A stretch of DNA of 64,000 bases, from assembly GCF_028621895.1 (NCBI RefSeq), contig NZ_CP117520.1:1736001-1800000 (forward strand), given 5' to 3'. Below are positions 8,744 through 17,950 of the stretch, one piece after another (the first letter of the stretch is position 1; every line of letters starts with the position of its first letter). The DNA is from Acinetobacter sp. GSS19. Lineage in GTDB: Bacteria; Pseudomonadota; Gammaproteobacteria; Pseudomonadales; Moraxellaceae. The notes beneath the pieces were generated by a model. The model saw only the letters and a list, made by a program, of their open reading frames with translations. It was not told the origin of the DNA and did not search any database. The translations under genes and the position numbers were made by a program.

Positions 8744-11218
8744 TTATTGTAATTCACGCAAACTCTGTAAAGGAGGAATGTCACAAAGATAACTCAAGCG
8801 ATAACGCCCAATCAGCGCACATAAAATACTCATCAGCAGCGGTAAAACCAGCCAGATTTCCCAGTGTGGTTGTATGACCAGATTCATTTTGGAGCTAGCA
8901 ACAGCACTGATCACCTCAGCAAACAGGCAAGCAACCACCCCCGCAACGGCTCCTAAAAATCCAATTTCCAGAGTCAGCATGCGTTTTAATCGAGCTTTGG
9001 AAGCCCCAAATGAACGCATCAGGGCAACTTCACGTTTACGTTCATCCATCAGCAGATTAAGGCAGGCAATCAACACCAGGAACCCCGCGACACTGACCAG
9101 CAGAGCCAAAATGGTCATGATCTGCACCAGCACCTGCACCAAGCGTTTGATTTCATCCAAAATCTGGCTGACATCAATAAACACGGTATTGTTATATTGC
9201 TGAATCAACTGGAGCAGCTTGGCTTTATCCTGTGGAGGAACATAGAAACTGCCGAGATAACTGCCAGCATTTCCATCCATCGTATGCGGAGAGAAAATAA
9301 AGAAGAAATTTGGACTAAAACTTTCCCATTCCACCGTACGCAAGTTAATCACTTTAGCCTTTAGCTGCCCTTCCGGCAAACTAAAAGTCAACTGATCTCC
9401 GAGTTGAATACCGAGTGTTTCTGCAGTTTTTTGCTCAACAGAAACTTGTGCAACCTGACTGAAACTAGACTGACCCTGCACAATCTGGTTATCTGCCGGG
9501 AAAGTTTCAGCCTGGGTCAAATTGAGTTCACGGCGCAAAGAATTATTCTGTGCCACCAATTCAGCTGAAAAAGGCTGACCATTTTTGGCAATCAAGCGTC
9601 CGCGAATATTCGGATACAAGGGGGTACGATGCCAGCCATTTTGTTGTAACCGCTGCTGAAAGCCCGGCATATCAAACGGTGGCAAACCGTACACAAACTG
9701 GTTGGGCGTTCCTGCAGGCAACTGCTGTTGCCAGCGCTCCAGCAAATCTGTACGCAATACAGTCAACACTGTAATGAGACTCAGACCCAAAGCCAATGCT
9801 GTAATTTGGAATGCGGTTTGATAGGGGATGCGCACATAGGCAGACAAACGGTTTTTGCCGGCTTTTAACCACTTTAAGCCAAGCCAGACCAAAGCATACA
9901 GTACCCCACTTAAAGCCAGAATGCTGCCCATGACCAAGGCCGTCAGACCGACCCGTTCTGTAAGCAAAATACTAAACAGCCCGAGGCTGAGCAAACCGCT
10001 GCTGAGCAACACAAGCAAAGATTGCGCAGATTTCTCCTGCTGACGGATGACCCGGATCGGTGGGGTTTTGAGTAACTGCCAGACACTCGGCAAGATAAAA
10101 CCAAGCATGACGATGGCACTGGTCAGCATCGCAATCGGTAATGGACCAAGCAGCATCTCCATCCAAGAGAAACTTAATTGCAAATGGGGAATCAACTGCA
10201 ACATCAGACTCAACAGCCCATAACCCAGCCCTACACCGATGACACTGCCAAATAGCATTGCGAGCAGCATGACCAACGCTAAAATCGCCAGATAAGCCCA
10301 CCAGATCTGTCGTTTGCTCGCCCCCATACAACGCATCAACGCGATATGATCCTGATTCTGAACCACATAGCGCTGGCTGGTCAGGGCAATCGCGATGCCA
10401 CAGAGCAGGATCGTCAGAATATTGGCGAGCTGCAGGAAAATATCCAGATTTTCAATCGGTTTCACCAAGCGACTATTGCCTTCGCTGGCGCTGCGCAAAC
10501 GCAAACTCCCCTCTGCAGAGGAGGCTGAATTGGTTTTTGCCTGATCTTGATCCGGTCTTAGCTGCTTAAAATATTGCTGGAACTGTTCAAGCTGTACAGG
10601 TGATCCTGCCAACAATAAACGGTATTCAATGCGACTGCCGGTTTGAATGGCCCGGGTTCGGGCAATATCCTGTTGGTGAATCATCACCGTGGGTGAAAAT
10701 CCGGAAAAACCCAATTCCTGATTGGAATCCCGCTGAATTTTTCCAGCCACCTGAAATGCTCCATCAGCAATATGCACCGTATCACCAATTTTTGTATTGA
10801 GTAATTCCATCGCTCGCGGACTCAGCCAAATCTGGCCAGGCCGAATTTTAGGATTCATCACGCCATTCACTTGCAGTTTTCCACGCAAAGGAAAAGCCTG
10901 ATCCACGGCTTTGACATTAACCATGACAAACTGGTCACCGGTATAAGCCATCGAACTAAAAACCGTGACCTGTGAACGCCGTAATTGTAATTGTTGTGAC
11001 TTTTGCTGCCATTTTTCAGATAGTGGCTGATTATCGGACAGCAGCAAATCTGCCGCTAACATCTCGGCGGCCTGCAAGGCCACCGCCTGCTGCACCTGCT
11101 GATTGCTGAATTTGAGAGCTGTGGTCGCACTGATCGCCAACGTTAAAGCAATCAACAGCAGGTAAATCCCGCTACTGCGGAAACTCTGGAGCAGTAAAGG
11201 CTTAAAAATTGCGCTCAT
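8744..11218 (-). CDS. FtsX-like ABC transporter permease, YbbP family
   Basis: A large (824-aa) permease with an N-terminal helix (about residues 12-32), long periplasmic segments, a central block of several helices and a C-terminal FtsX core (VAGFLVLIACLNLL, DERKREVALMRSFGA). E. coli YbbP has the same size and architecture. The ATG overlaps the TGA of the ATPase gene upstream (ATGA), so the two are translationally coupled. The ybbA-ybbP pair next to tesA is a widely conserved cluster thought to act in envelope lipid handling; the exact substrate is not established. The longer frame starting at 11284 lies inside the ATPase gene and is rejected. Confidence 0.88.
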   Translation of the reverse strand: MSAIFKPLLLQSFRSSGIYLLLIALTLAISATTALKFSNQQVQQAVALQAAEMLAADLLLSDNQPLSEKWQQKSQQLQLRRSQVTVFSSMAYTGDQFVMVNVKAVDQAFPLRGKLQVNGVMNPKIRPGQIWLSPRAMELLNTKIGDTVHIADGAFQVAGKIQRDSNQELGFSGFSPTVMIHQQDIARTRAIQTGSRIEYRLLLAGSPVQLEQFQQYFKQLRPDQDQAKTNSASSAEGSLRLRSASEGNSRLVKPIENLDIFLQLANILTILLCGIAIALTSQRYVVQNQDHIALMRCMGASKRQIWWAYLAILALVMLLAMLFGSVIGVGLGYGLLSLMLQLIPHLQLSFSWMEMLLGPLPIAMLTSAIVMLGFILPSVWQLLKTPPIRVIRQQEKSAQSLLVLLSSGLLSLGLFSILLTERVGLTALVMGSILALSGVLYALVWLGLKWLKAGKNRLSAYVRIPYQTAFQITALALGLSLITVLTVLRTDLLERWQQQLPAGTPNQFVYGLPPFDMPGFQQRLQQNGWHRTPLYPNIRGRLIAKNGQPFSAELVAQNNSLRRELNLTQAETFPADNQIVQGQSSFSQVAQVSVEQKTAETLGIQLGDQLTFSLPEGQLKAKVINLRTVEWESFSPNFFFIFSPHTMDGNAGSYLGSFYVPPQDKAKLLQLIQQYNNTVFIDVSQILDEIKRLVQVLVQIMTILALLVSVAGFLVLIACLNLLMDERKREVALMRSFGASKARLKRMLTLEIGFLGAVAGVVACLFAEVISAVASSKMNLVIQPHWEIWLVLPLLMSILCALIGRYRLSYLCDIPPLQSLRELQ

Positions 11219-11949
11219 GCCGGCTCCTGTACAGCTGCAGATTCCAGCAACTGTCCGTCCACCAGTTGCAAATGGCGCTGGCATTGTTCCGCTAGTTTCA
11301 GATCATGAGTGACCAGTACCAAGGTGGTACCCATTTCCCGATTGAGCTGAAACAGTAACTGCTCGATTTCCTGAGCCGTTTGTCCATCCAGGTTACCGGT
11401 CGGTTCATCGGCAAAAATAATTTTCGGTTCACTTACTAAAGCCCGGGCAATCGCGACACGTTGCTGCTCTCCGCCTGAAAGCACTTTAGGAGTTTGGGTT
11501 GCCTGACGCTCCAATCCTACTTTTTTCAATAACTGCAAGGCTTTTTGTTCCGCTTGAGCATAATCAAAATGCGGCTGTAAACGTAAAGGCAACATCACAT
11601 TTTCTAGAGCTGTTAAATGTGGTAACAATTGAAATGACTGAAAGACAAAACCAATCGATTGCTGACGGACGGCGGCACGCTGCTCTTCATTCAGGTGATG
11701 GATCGGTTGACCACACACATACAATTCGCCAGAACTGGCCTGATCCAACGTTGCCAGTAGCCCCAACAGAGTCGATTTTCCCGAACCGGAACGTCCGGTA
11801 ATCGCAACCAGTTCCCCCGGATAAATGTCGAGCTGAATATCTTTTAAAATGGTTAGGGTCTTATCTTGTAATGTAATGCTTTGGCTCAAATGCTGGGCAG
11901 AAATCAGGGCTTGTGGCATGATGGAGTCCGAGATATTGGTTTGAGTCAT
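11215..11949 (-). CDS. ABC transporter ATP-binding protein, YbbA family
   Basis: The 244-aa ATPase partner of the FtsX-like permease. It shows Walker [10 protein letters not shown] (52-60), a Q-loop near [10 protein letters not shown], the signature LSGGEQQR (157-164), Walker B IIFADEP and a switch His in THDL. It belongs to the LolD/MacB class of lipoprotein or lipid exporters. An AGAGG Shine-Dalgarno precedes this ATG at a good distance; an alternative ATG lies at 11919. Its start is only 11 bases from the divergent tesA start, so the promoters of each must lie in the neighbour's coding region or overlap. Confidence 0.93.
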   Translation of the reverse strand: MTQTNISDSIMPQALISAQHLSQSITLQDKTLTILKDIQLDIYPGELVAITGRSGSGKSTLLGLLATLDQASSGELYVCGQPIHHLNEEQRAAVRQQSIGFVFQSFQLLPHLTALENVMLPLRLQPHFDYAQAEQKALQLLKKVGLERQATQTPKVLSGGEQQRVAIARALVSEPKIIFADEPTGNLDGQTAQEIEQLLFQLNREMGTTLVLVTHDLKLAEQCQRHLQLVDGQLLESAAVQEPA

Positions 11950-11960
11950 AAAGTGCCTCT

Positions 11961-12590
11961 ATGCAGAAACATAGCGTAATATTCAAGATCCAGCAGTGGA
12001 TGTGTGTTGGATGTCTCTGTCTCAGCCCGATGGCCGTTTCCGCCAAAACCATTATGGTTTTAGGTGACAGTATTAGCGCTGCCTACGGGATGAATCCGGA
12101 GCAAGGTTGGGTGAGTTTGTTGCAAAAACGATTAAACCAACAGTATCCGAAACAGCATAAAGTGGTCAATGCCAGTGTCAGTGGTGAAACCACCAGTGGT
12201 GCTTTGGCACGCTTGCCGAAACTGTTAACAACCTATCGTCCAGACGTGGTGGTGATTGAGCTCGGTGGAAATGATGGTTTGCGCGGACAACCACCGCAGA
12301 TGATTGCCAAAAATTTAGGCCAACTGATTCAACATAGCCAAAAGACGCGGGCCAAAGTTGTATTGTTAGGGATGAAAATCCCCCCGAACTATGGCAGTGC
12401 TTACAGTCAGGCTTTTGAAAAAAATTATCGCGTGGTCAGTCAGCAGTACAAAATTCCACTGCTGCCGTTCTTTTTACAGCGTATCGCTGGCAATGCTCAA
12501 TTGATGCAGCAAGATCAGATTCACCCGAATGTGAAAGCCCAGCCGATTTTACTGGCCAATGCTTATCCATACATTAAGGGCGCGTTATAA
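11961..12590 (+). CDS. tesA: Multifunctional acyl-CoA thioesterase I/protease I/lysophospholipase L1-type esterase
   Basis: A periplasmic GDSL/SGNH hydrolase of 209 aa. It has a signal peptide ending near AVSA, block I GDSIS with nucleophile Ser37, block III GGNDGLRG and the catalytic Asp185/His188 in DQIHPN. E. coli TesA hydrolyses acyl-CoA, lysophospholipid and peptide-like esters. Divergent neighbour genes encode the YbbA/YbbP exporter, the usual genomic partner. The Shine-Dalgarno is weak. The TAA stop lies inside the downstream hairpin. Confidence 0.92.
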   Translation: MQKHSVIFKIQQWMCVGCLCLSPMAVSAKTIMVLGDSISAAYGMNPEQGWVSLLQKRLNQQYPKQHKVVNASVSGETTSGALARLPKLLTTYRPDVVVIELGGNDGLRGQPPQMIAKNLGQLIQHSQKTRAKVVLLGMKIPPNYGSAYSQAFEKNYRVVSQQYKIPLLPFFLQRIAGNAQLMQQDQIHPNVKAQPILLANAYPYIKGAL

Positions 12591-12602
12591 ACGCGCCCTT
12601 AA
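12574..12602 (+). terminator. GC-rich hairpin overlapping the tesA stop codon
   Basis: TTAAGGGCGCGTT, ATA loop, AACGCGCCCTTAA: a perfect 13-bp stem whose left arm carries the last codons and first base of the TAA (12588-12590). No T run follows, so it may be an mRNA stabiliser or a factor-assisted end. Confidence 0.55.
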
Positions 12603-12627
12603 TGACTGATCTTGCCTAAAAATACGG

Positions 12628-13242
12628 TTAATAATCGAAGAAGACCACTTCACCGGTTTCGAGCGAGTATTCTGCACCCACCACAATCAGCTTACCTTGA
12701 GCGATCAAGTTTTCGATCACTGCTGAACCATGGCGCAACTGATTCACCGAAGCGAAAACGTTAGAACGTACCGCGTGTGCACACAGTTTATTCAAATCAT
12801 GTTTCAAATCAGTTTGCAAAAGAATTTCTACAGAAGGACGAACGCGGTTCACAATCGACATCAAATTATTCGATGGTGGGCTTTCCGGATTGAGTAGTGT
12901 ATCTACTGTCGCCTGCACCGCACCACAGTGACTATGACCTAAAACCACCACCACGGCACAGTCATAACGTTCAGCAGCGAACTCAACACTCCCGACTTGG
13001 GATGGGGCAACCACGTTACCGGCAACACGGATCACAAACAAATCACCGAGGCCCTGATCAAAGACCATTTCTGCTGGAACGCGTGAGTCCGAACAACCCA
13101 AAACAATCGCAAATGGATTCTGGTCTTTTGCCATTTCTGCGCGCTCGTGGTGCGTCAGCAACTTCGGATGTGTAGTTTCACCTTTTACAAAGCGTTGATT
13201 TCCTGATTTTAAACGTTCTAAAGCTTCTTGAGCTGTTAACAT
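12628..13242 (-). CDS. Beta-class carbonic anhydrase
   Basis: Interconverts CO2 and bicarbonate in the cytosol. The zinc ligands of the beta class are visible: Cys50 and Asp52 in GCSDSR, His103 and Cys106 in GHSHCGA. The 204-aa length is normal. No signal peptide is present. It is convergent with tesA and ends 26 bases past the tesA hairpin. An inverted repeat (GAGGAT-N7-ATCCTC, 13269-13287) lies 27 bases upstream of the start and may be an operator or 5' hairpin. Confidence 0.95.
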   Translation of the reverse strand: MLTAQEALERLKSGNQRFVKGETTHPKLLTHHERAEMAKDQNPFAIVLGCSDSRVPAEMVFDQGLGDLFVIRVAGNVVAPSQVGSVEFAAERYDCAVVVVLGHSHCGAVQATVDTLLNPESPPSNNLMSIVNRVRPSVEILLQTDLKHDLNKLCAHAVRSNVFASVNQLRHGSAVIENLIAQGKLIVVGAEYSLETGEVVFFDY

Positions 13243-13685
13243 TTTCTATCGTCTTCCCTATTCATGACGAGGATCATTGTAATCCTCACACCCGCACATG
13301 TCATTGACCAAAACAATGCGCTTAATGCATTTCTACTGAATTGCGGAGTCAATATTGAACCGTACAAATAGATTATTTTTCAGAATAATGTTTGAGCCTA
13401 TTTCTGTTAAATGGCTAGCAAGCATACCCAATCTACAGGTTTTCACAGCCCTATTCCCCGTGCATCACCTTAATTCCAACAAAACCATGTGCCTAAACAA
13501 GGAGCAACAAACGGGTTCAGCAATATCAAAAATCATCTGACAAAATAGAAATCTCTCTCAAAAAGATCCGCTGGCCTACCTGCAAAAACCATCATCATGC
13601 TGCAACATCCGCTGGAGCCCCCTGTCCTGAATCGGTACAATCCTCTCTAGCTTCACTTCCCTCTGCTTAGGTTTGCCTGATTTTT
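13243..13685. other. Intergenic region upstream of the carbonic anhydrase and the 338-aa gene
   Basis: Non-coding gap between divergent genes. It holds the inverted repeat at 13269-13287 and a TACAAT-like -10 at about 13636 before the next gene. A 61-codon frame inside it lacks coding character and was not called. Confidence 0.5.
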
Positions 13686-14702
13686 ATGTCTACACAACCC
13701 ATGATTGAACAACTTATCGATGCCCATCTGGCTTTTCTCGAGCAGGAATGGAGCCAAGCCACTACAGTACAAAATGAATGCAACAGTTTTTACCAGTGGT
13801 TGAGCCAGCAGAGCCTGGGACAACTGTGGAGCTTTGAACAAATCAATGCCTTATTGCAGCAGCAAATCCTCAACACGCCGGTCAGCGCCGCTCTGATTGA
13901 ACAGATTGCTGAACATCTGCATTTTGCCCTCGTGCATCCTGTGAATGACAGTACCCGTATTGAAGACGTGATTCCGGTACTCACTGTCGACCGGATTGCC
14001 CAGTATGTGTCCAGTAAAGGGGCACATCGGCAACGTCTGATCAAACGTGTGGTCAATAATCCTGCCTTCTCCGCAATGATCTCGCAACTGATCCAGCACG
14101 CCATTCAGGATTATATGGAAAACTCCATGCTGGCCAAACGGGTGCCGGGGGTTAGCCAGTTTATGAAGATGGGCAAATCCATGTTAGAAAGCGTGACGGA
14201 TGCCAATCTGCAAAGCACGATTGCCTTTTACCTGCAGCGGAATATTCTGAAACTCAGCCAATTGAGTGAACATGTGCTGAACCAGCATTTTGATCAGGAC
14301 AAGCTGTATCATTTTCAGGCTAACCTCTGGCACAAAATCAAAGGCCTGCCCTTGCATGTCTTACGTGATTATATCGAGGTCAAAGATTTACCGCAGACGG
14401 TTGGTCTAGCGCATGAAATCTGGGAACATCTGCGCCAGACCGATTATATGCGACAGCAACTGCATGATGGGTTATATACCTGGTATGTCCGCAACCAAGA
14501 ACGTCGTCTGGATGTGCTGTTACGCGATCTGAATATTGATGAAGCCTTGGTACAGCGGGAACTGCAACAGCTCCTGCATCCTGTCCTAGAACAGATGATT
14601 TCAAGCCAGTACTTACGAACGCGGGCACGACATTATCTGGAAAAATTTTATTATTCTGATGCAGCCCAGCAGATTTTGAGCAGTCAACCCGCGCCTCACT
14701 GA
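13686..14702 (+). CDS. Uncharacterised 338-aa protein
   Basis: I do not recognise a family. The sequence is rich in Gln, Leu and His, appears almost wholly alpha-helical, and has no signal peptide and no convincing membrane helix. It is probably cytosolic. Frame length, codon use like its neighbours, and a terminator straight after support a real gene. Helical blocks around ILKLSQLSEHVLNQHFDQ and DVLLRDLNIDEALV could be interaction surfaces. It is flanked by the carbonic anhydrase (divergent) and nfuA (convergent), and nothing in context suggests a function. The Shine-Dalgarno is poor. Confidence 0.75.
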   Translation: MSTQPMIEQLIDAHLAFLEQEWSQATTVQNECNSFYQWLSQQSLGQLWSFEQINALLQQQILNTPVSAALIEQIAEHLHFALVHPVNDSTRIEDVIPVLTVDRIAQYVSSKGAHRQRLIKRVVNNPAFSAMISQLIQHAIQDYMENSMLAKRVPGVSQFMKMGKSMLESVTDANLQSTIAFYLQRNILKLSQLSEHVLNQHFDQDKLYHFQANLWHKIKGLPLHVLRDYIEVKDLPQTVGLAHEIWEHLRQTDYMRQQLHDGLYTWYVRNQERRLDVLLRDLNIDEALVQRELQQLLHPVLEQMISSQYLRTRARHYLEKFYYSDAAQQILSSQPAPH

Positions 14703-14732
14703 CAATTCACTTATTTTAACAACTCGTTTTAG

Positions 14733-14770
14733 CCATAAAAAAAGACCTTAGAAAAGGTCTTTTTTTATGG
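14733..14770. terminator. Bidirectional terminator between the 338-aa gene and nfuA
   Basis: CCATAAAAAAAGACCTT and AAGGTCTTTTTTTATGG form a perfect 17-bp stem with an AGAA loop. The A and T tracts serve both convergent genes. Confidence 0.9.
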
Positions 14771-14778
14771 CCATGGGC

Positions 14779-15417
14779 TTATTTGAAATAAGCACCTTCA
14801 GACTGGCTATGGTCGGTTTGGTCCACGACACGCATCAATTCAGGCACGTGTTGTTTCAGTGTTGTTTCAACCCCTTGCTTTAAGGTGATGTCGATCGAAG
14901 AACAGCCCTGACAACCACCGCCAAATTTAACCACTGCAGTCAAACCATGTTCAGCATCTTCAACCACTTCCACGAGTGCACAGTTACCACCATGCCCTGC
15001 AAGACCCGGGTTGATTTCGGCCTGTAACACATAGGTAATACGTTCTTCAACTGACGCATCCGGCCCTACACGTGGTACTTTAGAGTTTGGGGCACGGAAA
15101 GTAAGTTGGCCGCCAAAACGGTCTTTGTTATAGTCAATCACGGCATCTTTTAGATACGGAATGGATGGCGTATCGATAAATGCAGGGAAATCTGGATATT
15201 CTTGCTTATAATCGGTTGGCACGACTTCTTCTGGTGCACTGTAAGCCATGCAGCATTCAGCACGTGGTGTACCCGGGTTTTCAACAAAGATACGAACGCC
15301 GATTCCCGGAGTATTCTGTTTGGCAAGCAAATCACGCAAATACTCTTGTGCAGTTGGAGTAATGAGTACGTTTGGGATTTCTTCTGCAACTGCAGCGTTG
15401 GTGTTCTCAGTCGACAT
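14779..15417 (-). CDS. nfuA: Fe-S biogenesis protein NfuA
   Basis: A 212-aa carrier that receives a [4Fe-4S] cluster and hands it to client apoproteins. The N-terminal half is a degenerate A-type domain (up to about residue 110). The C-terminal Nfu domain carries the cluster-binding CxxC as GGGCQGCSS (Cys169, Cys172). A good AGGAA Shine-Dalgarno precedes the ATG. It stands alone, without isc or suf genes nearby. NfuA is usually important under oxidative stress or iron limitation. Confidence 0.97.
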   Translation of the reverse strand: MSTENTNAAVAEEIPNVLITPTAQEYLRDLLAKQNTPGIGVRIFVENPGTPRAECCMAYSAPEEVVPTDYKQEYPDFPAFIDTPSIPYLKDAVIDYNKDRFGGQLTFRAPNSKVPRVGPDASVEERITYVLQAEINPGLAGHGGNCALVEVVEDAEHGLTAVVKFGGGCQGCSSIDITLKQGVETTLKQHVPELMRVVDQTDHSQSEGAYFK

Positions 15418-15575
15418 AGCAATAATTCCTCAAGCTGAAGTTAGTATTTTAACTGAAGATGCGGAATTTTTAAAAAAAATCAACTAAATTTGTCGGATTT
15501 ATGCTGAAAGTTCAATCTTTATATGGATTTAATGGCATGATGCAAGGCAAAACATGAAATCTAGATTGGGGTTAT

Positions 15576-16193
15576 ATGCTGGATTTGCCTTTTAATCACA
15601 CCGTCACGATTATTCTGATCACAGTTATTGTATCTTTATTGGCCTTTAATAATCGCGTGCTGATGAACCGCTTGATCTTCTGGCCACCCGCCATGCAGCG
15701 TGGACAATATGACCGTTTTATCACCCATGGTTTTGTCCATGCAGACGGCGCTCACCTGCTGTTTAATATGATCACGCTGTTTTTCTTTGGCAGTATCATC
15801 GAAAGCTTTTACCGTCAGTATTTTTATGATTTGGGCTTTGTGCTGTTCTATCTGGGCGGGCTGATTTTTGCCATTCTGCCGAGTTATCTACAACACAAAA
15901 ACGACGTGCACTGGGCCAGCTTGGGTGCATCAGGCGCGGTTTCAGCCGTCCTGTTTGCCTATATCCTGTTTGAACCGTGGAAACTGATTTTTGTATTCTT
16001 TATTCCCGTGCCTGCGATTATTTTTGCAGTGTTATATGTAGCGTATAGCATCTGGTCAGGCAAACGTGGCAACAGCAACATTAACCATAGTGCGCATCTA
16101 TGGGGAGCCACGTATGGGGTCATCATGACGATCATCATTGAACCACGGTTAATCGGCCACTTCCTGAATAAACTCCTGCAAATCCCTTTTTAA
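15576..16193 (+). CDS. Second rhomboid-family intramembrane protease
   Basis: A 205-aa membrane protein with six helices. The rhomboid catalytic Ser119 is in GASG, His174 in HSAHLWGA and the HLLFN segment (His60, Asn64) in the second helix region. It is distinct from and shorter than the rhomboid at 7878, so the two are not a recent duplicate. It is divergent from nfuA with 158 bases between. A GGGG-type Shine-Dalgarno precedes the ATG. Substrate unknown; the gene is probably monocistronic. Confidence 0.9.
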   Translation: MLDLPFNHTVTIILITVIVSLLAFNNRVLMNRLIFWPPAMQRGQYDRFITHGFVHADGAHLLFNMITLFFFGSIIESFYRQYFYDLGFVLFYLGGLIFAILPSYLQHKNDVHWASLGASGAVSAVLFAYILFEPWKLIFVFFIPVPAIIFAVLYVAYSIWSGKRGNSNINHSAHLWGATYGVIMTIIIEPRLIGHFLNKLLQIPF

Positions 16194-16208
16194 CTTTTCC
16201 CATCCGTT

Positions 16209-16240
16209 GAGCCGTCTAGCCTGTTCATGAGCAGCGGCTC
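16209..16240 (+). terminator. Possible hairpin downstream of the second rhomboid gene
   Basis: Outer arms GAGCCG and CGGCTC enclose an inner CTG/CAG pair, 15 bases after the stop codon. There is no T run, so termination is uncertain. Confidence 0.3.
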
Positions 16241-16389
16241 GACTACATCTATCAATGTCTCGTTACATCGCTTTATCAGCTCTACATTTCTTGACAGATT
16301 TTGGTAGTTCATGCCTGTTCACAATCGCATTTGGGATAGATAATGAATTGATATAGATATTCAAACTGATTATTGGCGAGATTCTTTGC

Positions 16390-17937
16390 ATGTCCAGTTC
16401 TTTAGACGGCCTACAATTCCCCATTGACCCGGAAACCCATAAAACCAGTACCTCGCAAACCGGCAAGGACATTGTGGCTGAGGCATTATCAATCGTCGAT
16501 CACAAGACCTCTCAACAGACCTTACAGGAACAAAACTGGCGTAAGCACTATCCACGCTATTTTCATGCCTTAGTCAAACACGGCATTCAGAGCAGCCATA
16601 ATGCCATCACGATTGCCCAACAAGGCTTGCATAAAGCCCATCACAGTTTTGTCTTTTACCGCAAAGGCGAAGCGCATTTGCTGAAAGATCTCATGCAGCT
16701 ACCGCATGACACATTGCACCAAGTCGAAATTCACGGCAAAAGTACAGCAGCACCGGAGTGGTACATTCCCTACCACGGACAAAAATTACAGGGACAGGCG
16801 TTACTGGATCAGCTGCAACGCTGGCAAGATGCCGGGGTCATCGAAGCCAGTCATGCGGATGCCTTGCGTCAGGTGAATGCCCATCCTGAATGGCTCGATC
16901 TCTCCGACCGAACCTTGGTGCTGTTTGGTGCTGGTTCTGAGGCAGGACCACTGACCTGGCTGTCAAAATGGAAAGCCAATATCGTGGCAGTTGATCTGCC
17001 GAATGCCAAAGTTTGGGAACGTATTCTGAAAACCATTGATGCGGGTAATGCAAGGTTAATTGCGCCAAGTGCCCAAGCAGTGAAAGAGGATAGCAGCACA
17101 GCCGAGTTAAAAAACCAACTGGGTGCTAATCTGCTGACTCAAACACCGGAAATTGCCCACTGGCTAGGCCAGTTCTCACAGCCACTGGATTTAGCCGCAA
17201 TTGCTTATCTGGACGGTGAAAAACATGTGCGGGTCGCCATGGCAATGGACAGTATCATGCAGGCGGTGAGTGAACAGAAACCCGACACCAGTTTGATGTT
17301 TATGTGTACCCCAACCGATGTCTATGCAGTGCCGAAAGAAGTCACCGAGGCGGCAAAAGATAAACTCAAACAACGTTCAGCTATACAAAAACTCCTGACC
17401 AAAGGGGTGTCCACATTATCTTTACAGCGTTTTTTCCAGAAAAATCCGCAGCAACTGATTCACTCCGAAAATGGTCAAGACTACGGGATTGCGGACTGTC
17501 TGGTGCTTGAACAAGGCCCCAATTACGCACTGGCCAAACGCCTGCAACAATGGCGTGCCATTCTCGCACGTCATCATGGACAGACTGTCAGCATTAACAT
17601 TGCCCCATCCACCACCACTCATTCCGTCACCAAAAATCCTTTGCTCAAAGCAGCCTTTAATGGCGCACAGTTATTTGATGTAGAAGCCTTTCATCCAGAA
17701 ACCACCAATGCCATGATGGCAGCGCTCTGGATTCACGATTTAAGAAATCCTGCTTCAGTGGCACATCCAGAAACTCCTCTGGAGCATCCTCTGGAGTTGA
17801 TCATGTCTGGCGCCAACCATGGTGGTTTATGGCGTGTGGCCTACCTGGCACGGACGGCCCTGCCGTTTGCCGCCCTGTACGGGTTCGGTCAGGAATACCT
17901 GCCATTAAAAAAAGCACTGCGCAAACTGAAAAAATAA
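16390..17937 (+). CDS. Uncharacterised 515-aa protein with a Rossmann-like segment
   Basis: I cannot assign a family. A glycine-rich stretch LVLFGAGSEAGPL (176-188) followed by VAVDLP (199-204) looks like the first beta-alpha-beta unit of a nucleotide-binding or methyltransferase-type Rossmann fold. No signal peptide is present. The last 90 residues include a moderately hydrophobic stretch (WRVAYLARTALPFAALYGFG) that may be buried or membrane-associated. It is rich in His, Gln and Lys. A strong terminator follows, so it is probably monocistronic. A cytosolic dehydrogenase or SAM-dependent role is possible but is inference only. Confidence 0.8.
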   Translation: MSSSLDGLQFPIDPETHKTSTSQTGKDIVAEALSIVDHKTSQQTLQEQNWRKHYPRYFHALVKHGIQSSHNAITIAQQGLHKAHHSFVFYRKGEAHLLKDLMQLPHDTLHQVEIHGKSTAAPEWYIPYHGQKLQGQALLDQLQRWQDAGVIEASHADALRQVNAHPEWLDLSDRTLVLFGAGSEAGPLTWLSKWKANIVAVDLPNAKVWERILKTIDAGNARLIAPSAQAVKEDSSTAELKNQLGANLLTQTPEIAHWLGQFSQPLDLAAIAYLDGEKHVRVAMAMDSIMQAVSEQKPDTSLMFMCTPTDVYAVPKEVTEAAKDKLKQRSAIQKLLTKGVSTLSLQRFFQKNPQQLIHSENGQDYGIADCLVLEQGPNYALAKRLQQWRAILARHHGQTVSINIAPSTTTHSVTKNPLLKAAFNGAQLFDVEAFHPETTNAMMAALWIHDLRNPASVAHPETPLEHPLELIMSGANHGGLWRVAYLARTALPFAALYGFGQEYLPLKKALRKLKK

Positions 17938-17950
17938 AATTGATCACCAT

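Noticed and set aside
11219..11284. Upstream extension of the FtsX-like permease
   Set aside because: It lies in the ATPase gene; the overlapping ATGA start at 11218 gives the normal permease N-terminus.
13355..13540. 61-aa ORF in the carbonic anhydrase upstream gap
   Set aside because: No Shine-Dalgarno, irregular composition, no known pattern.
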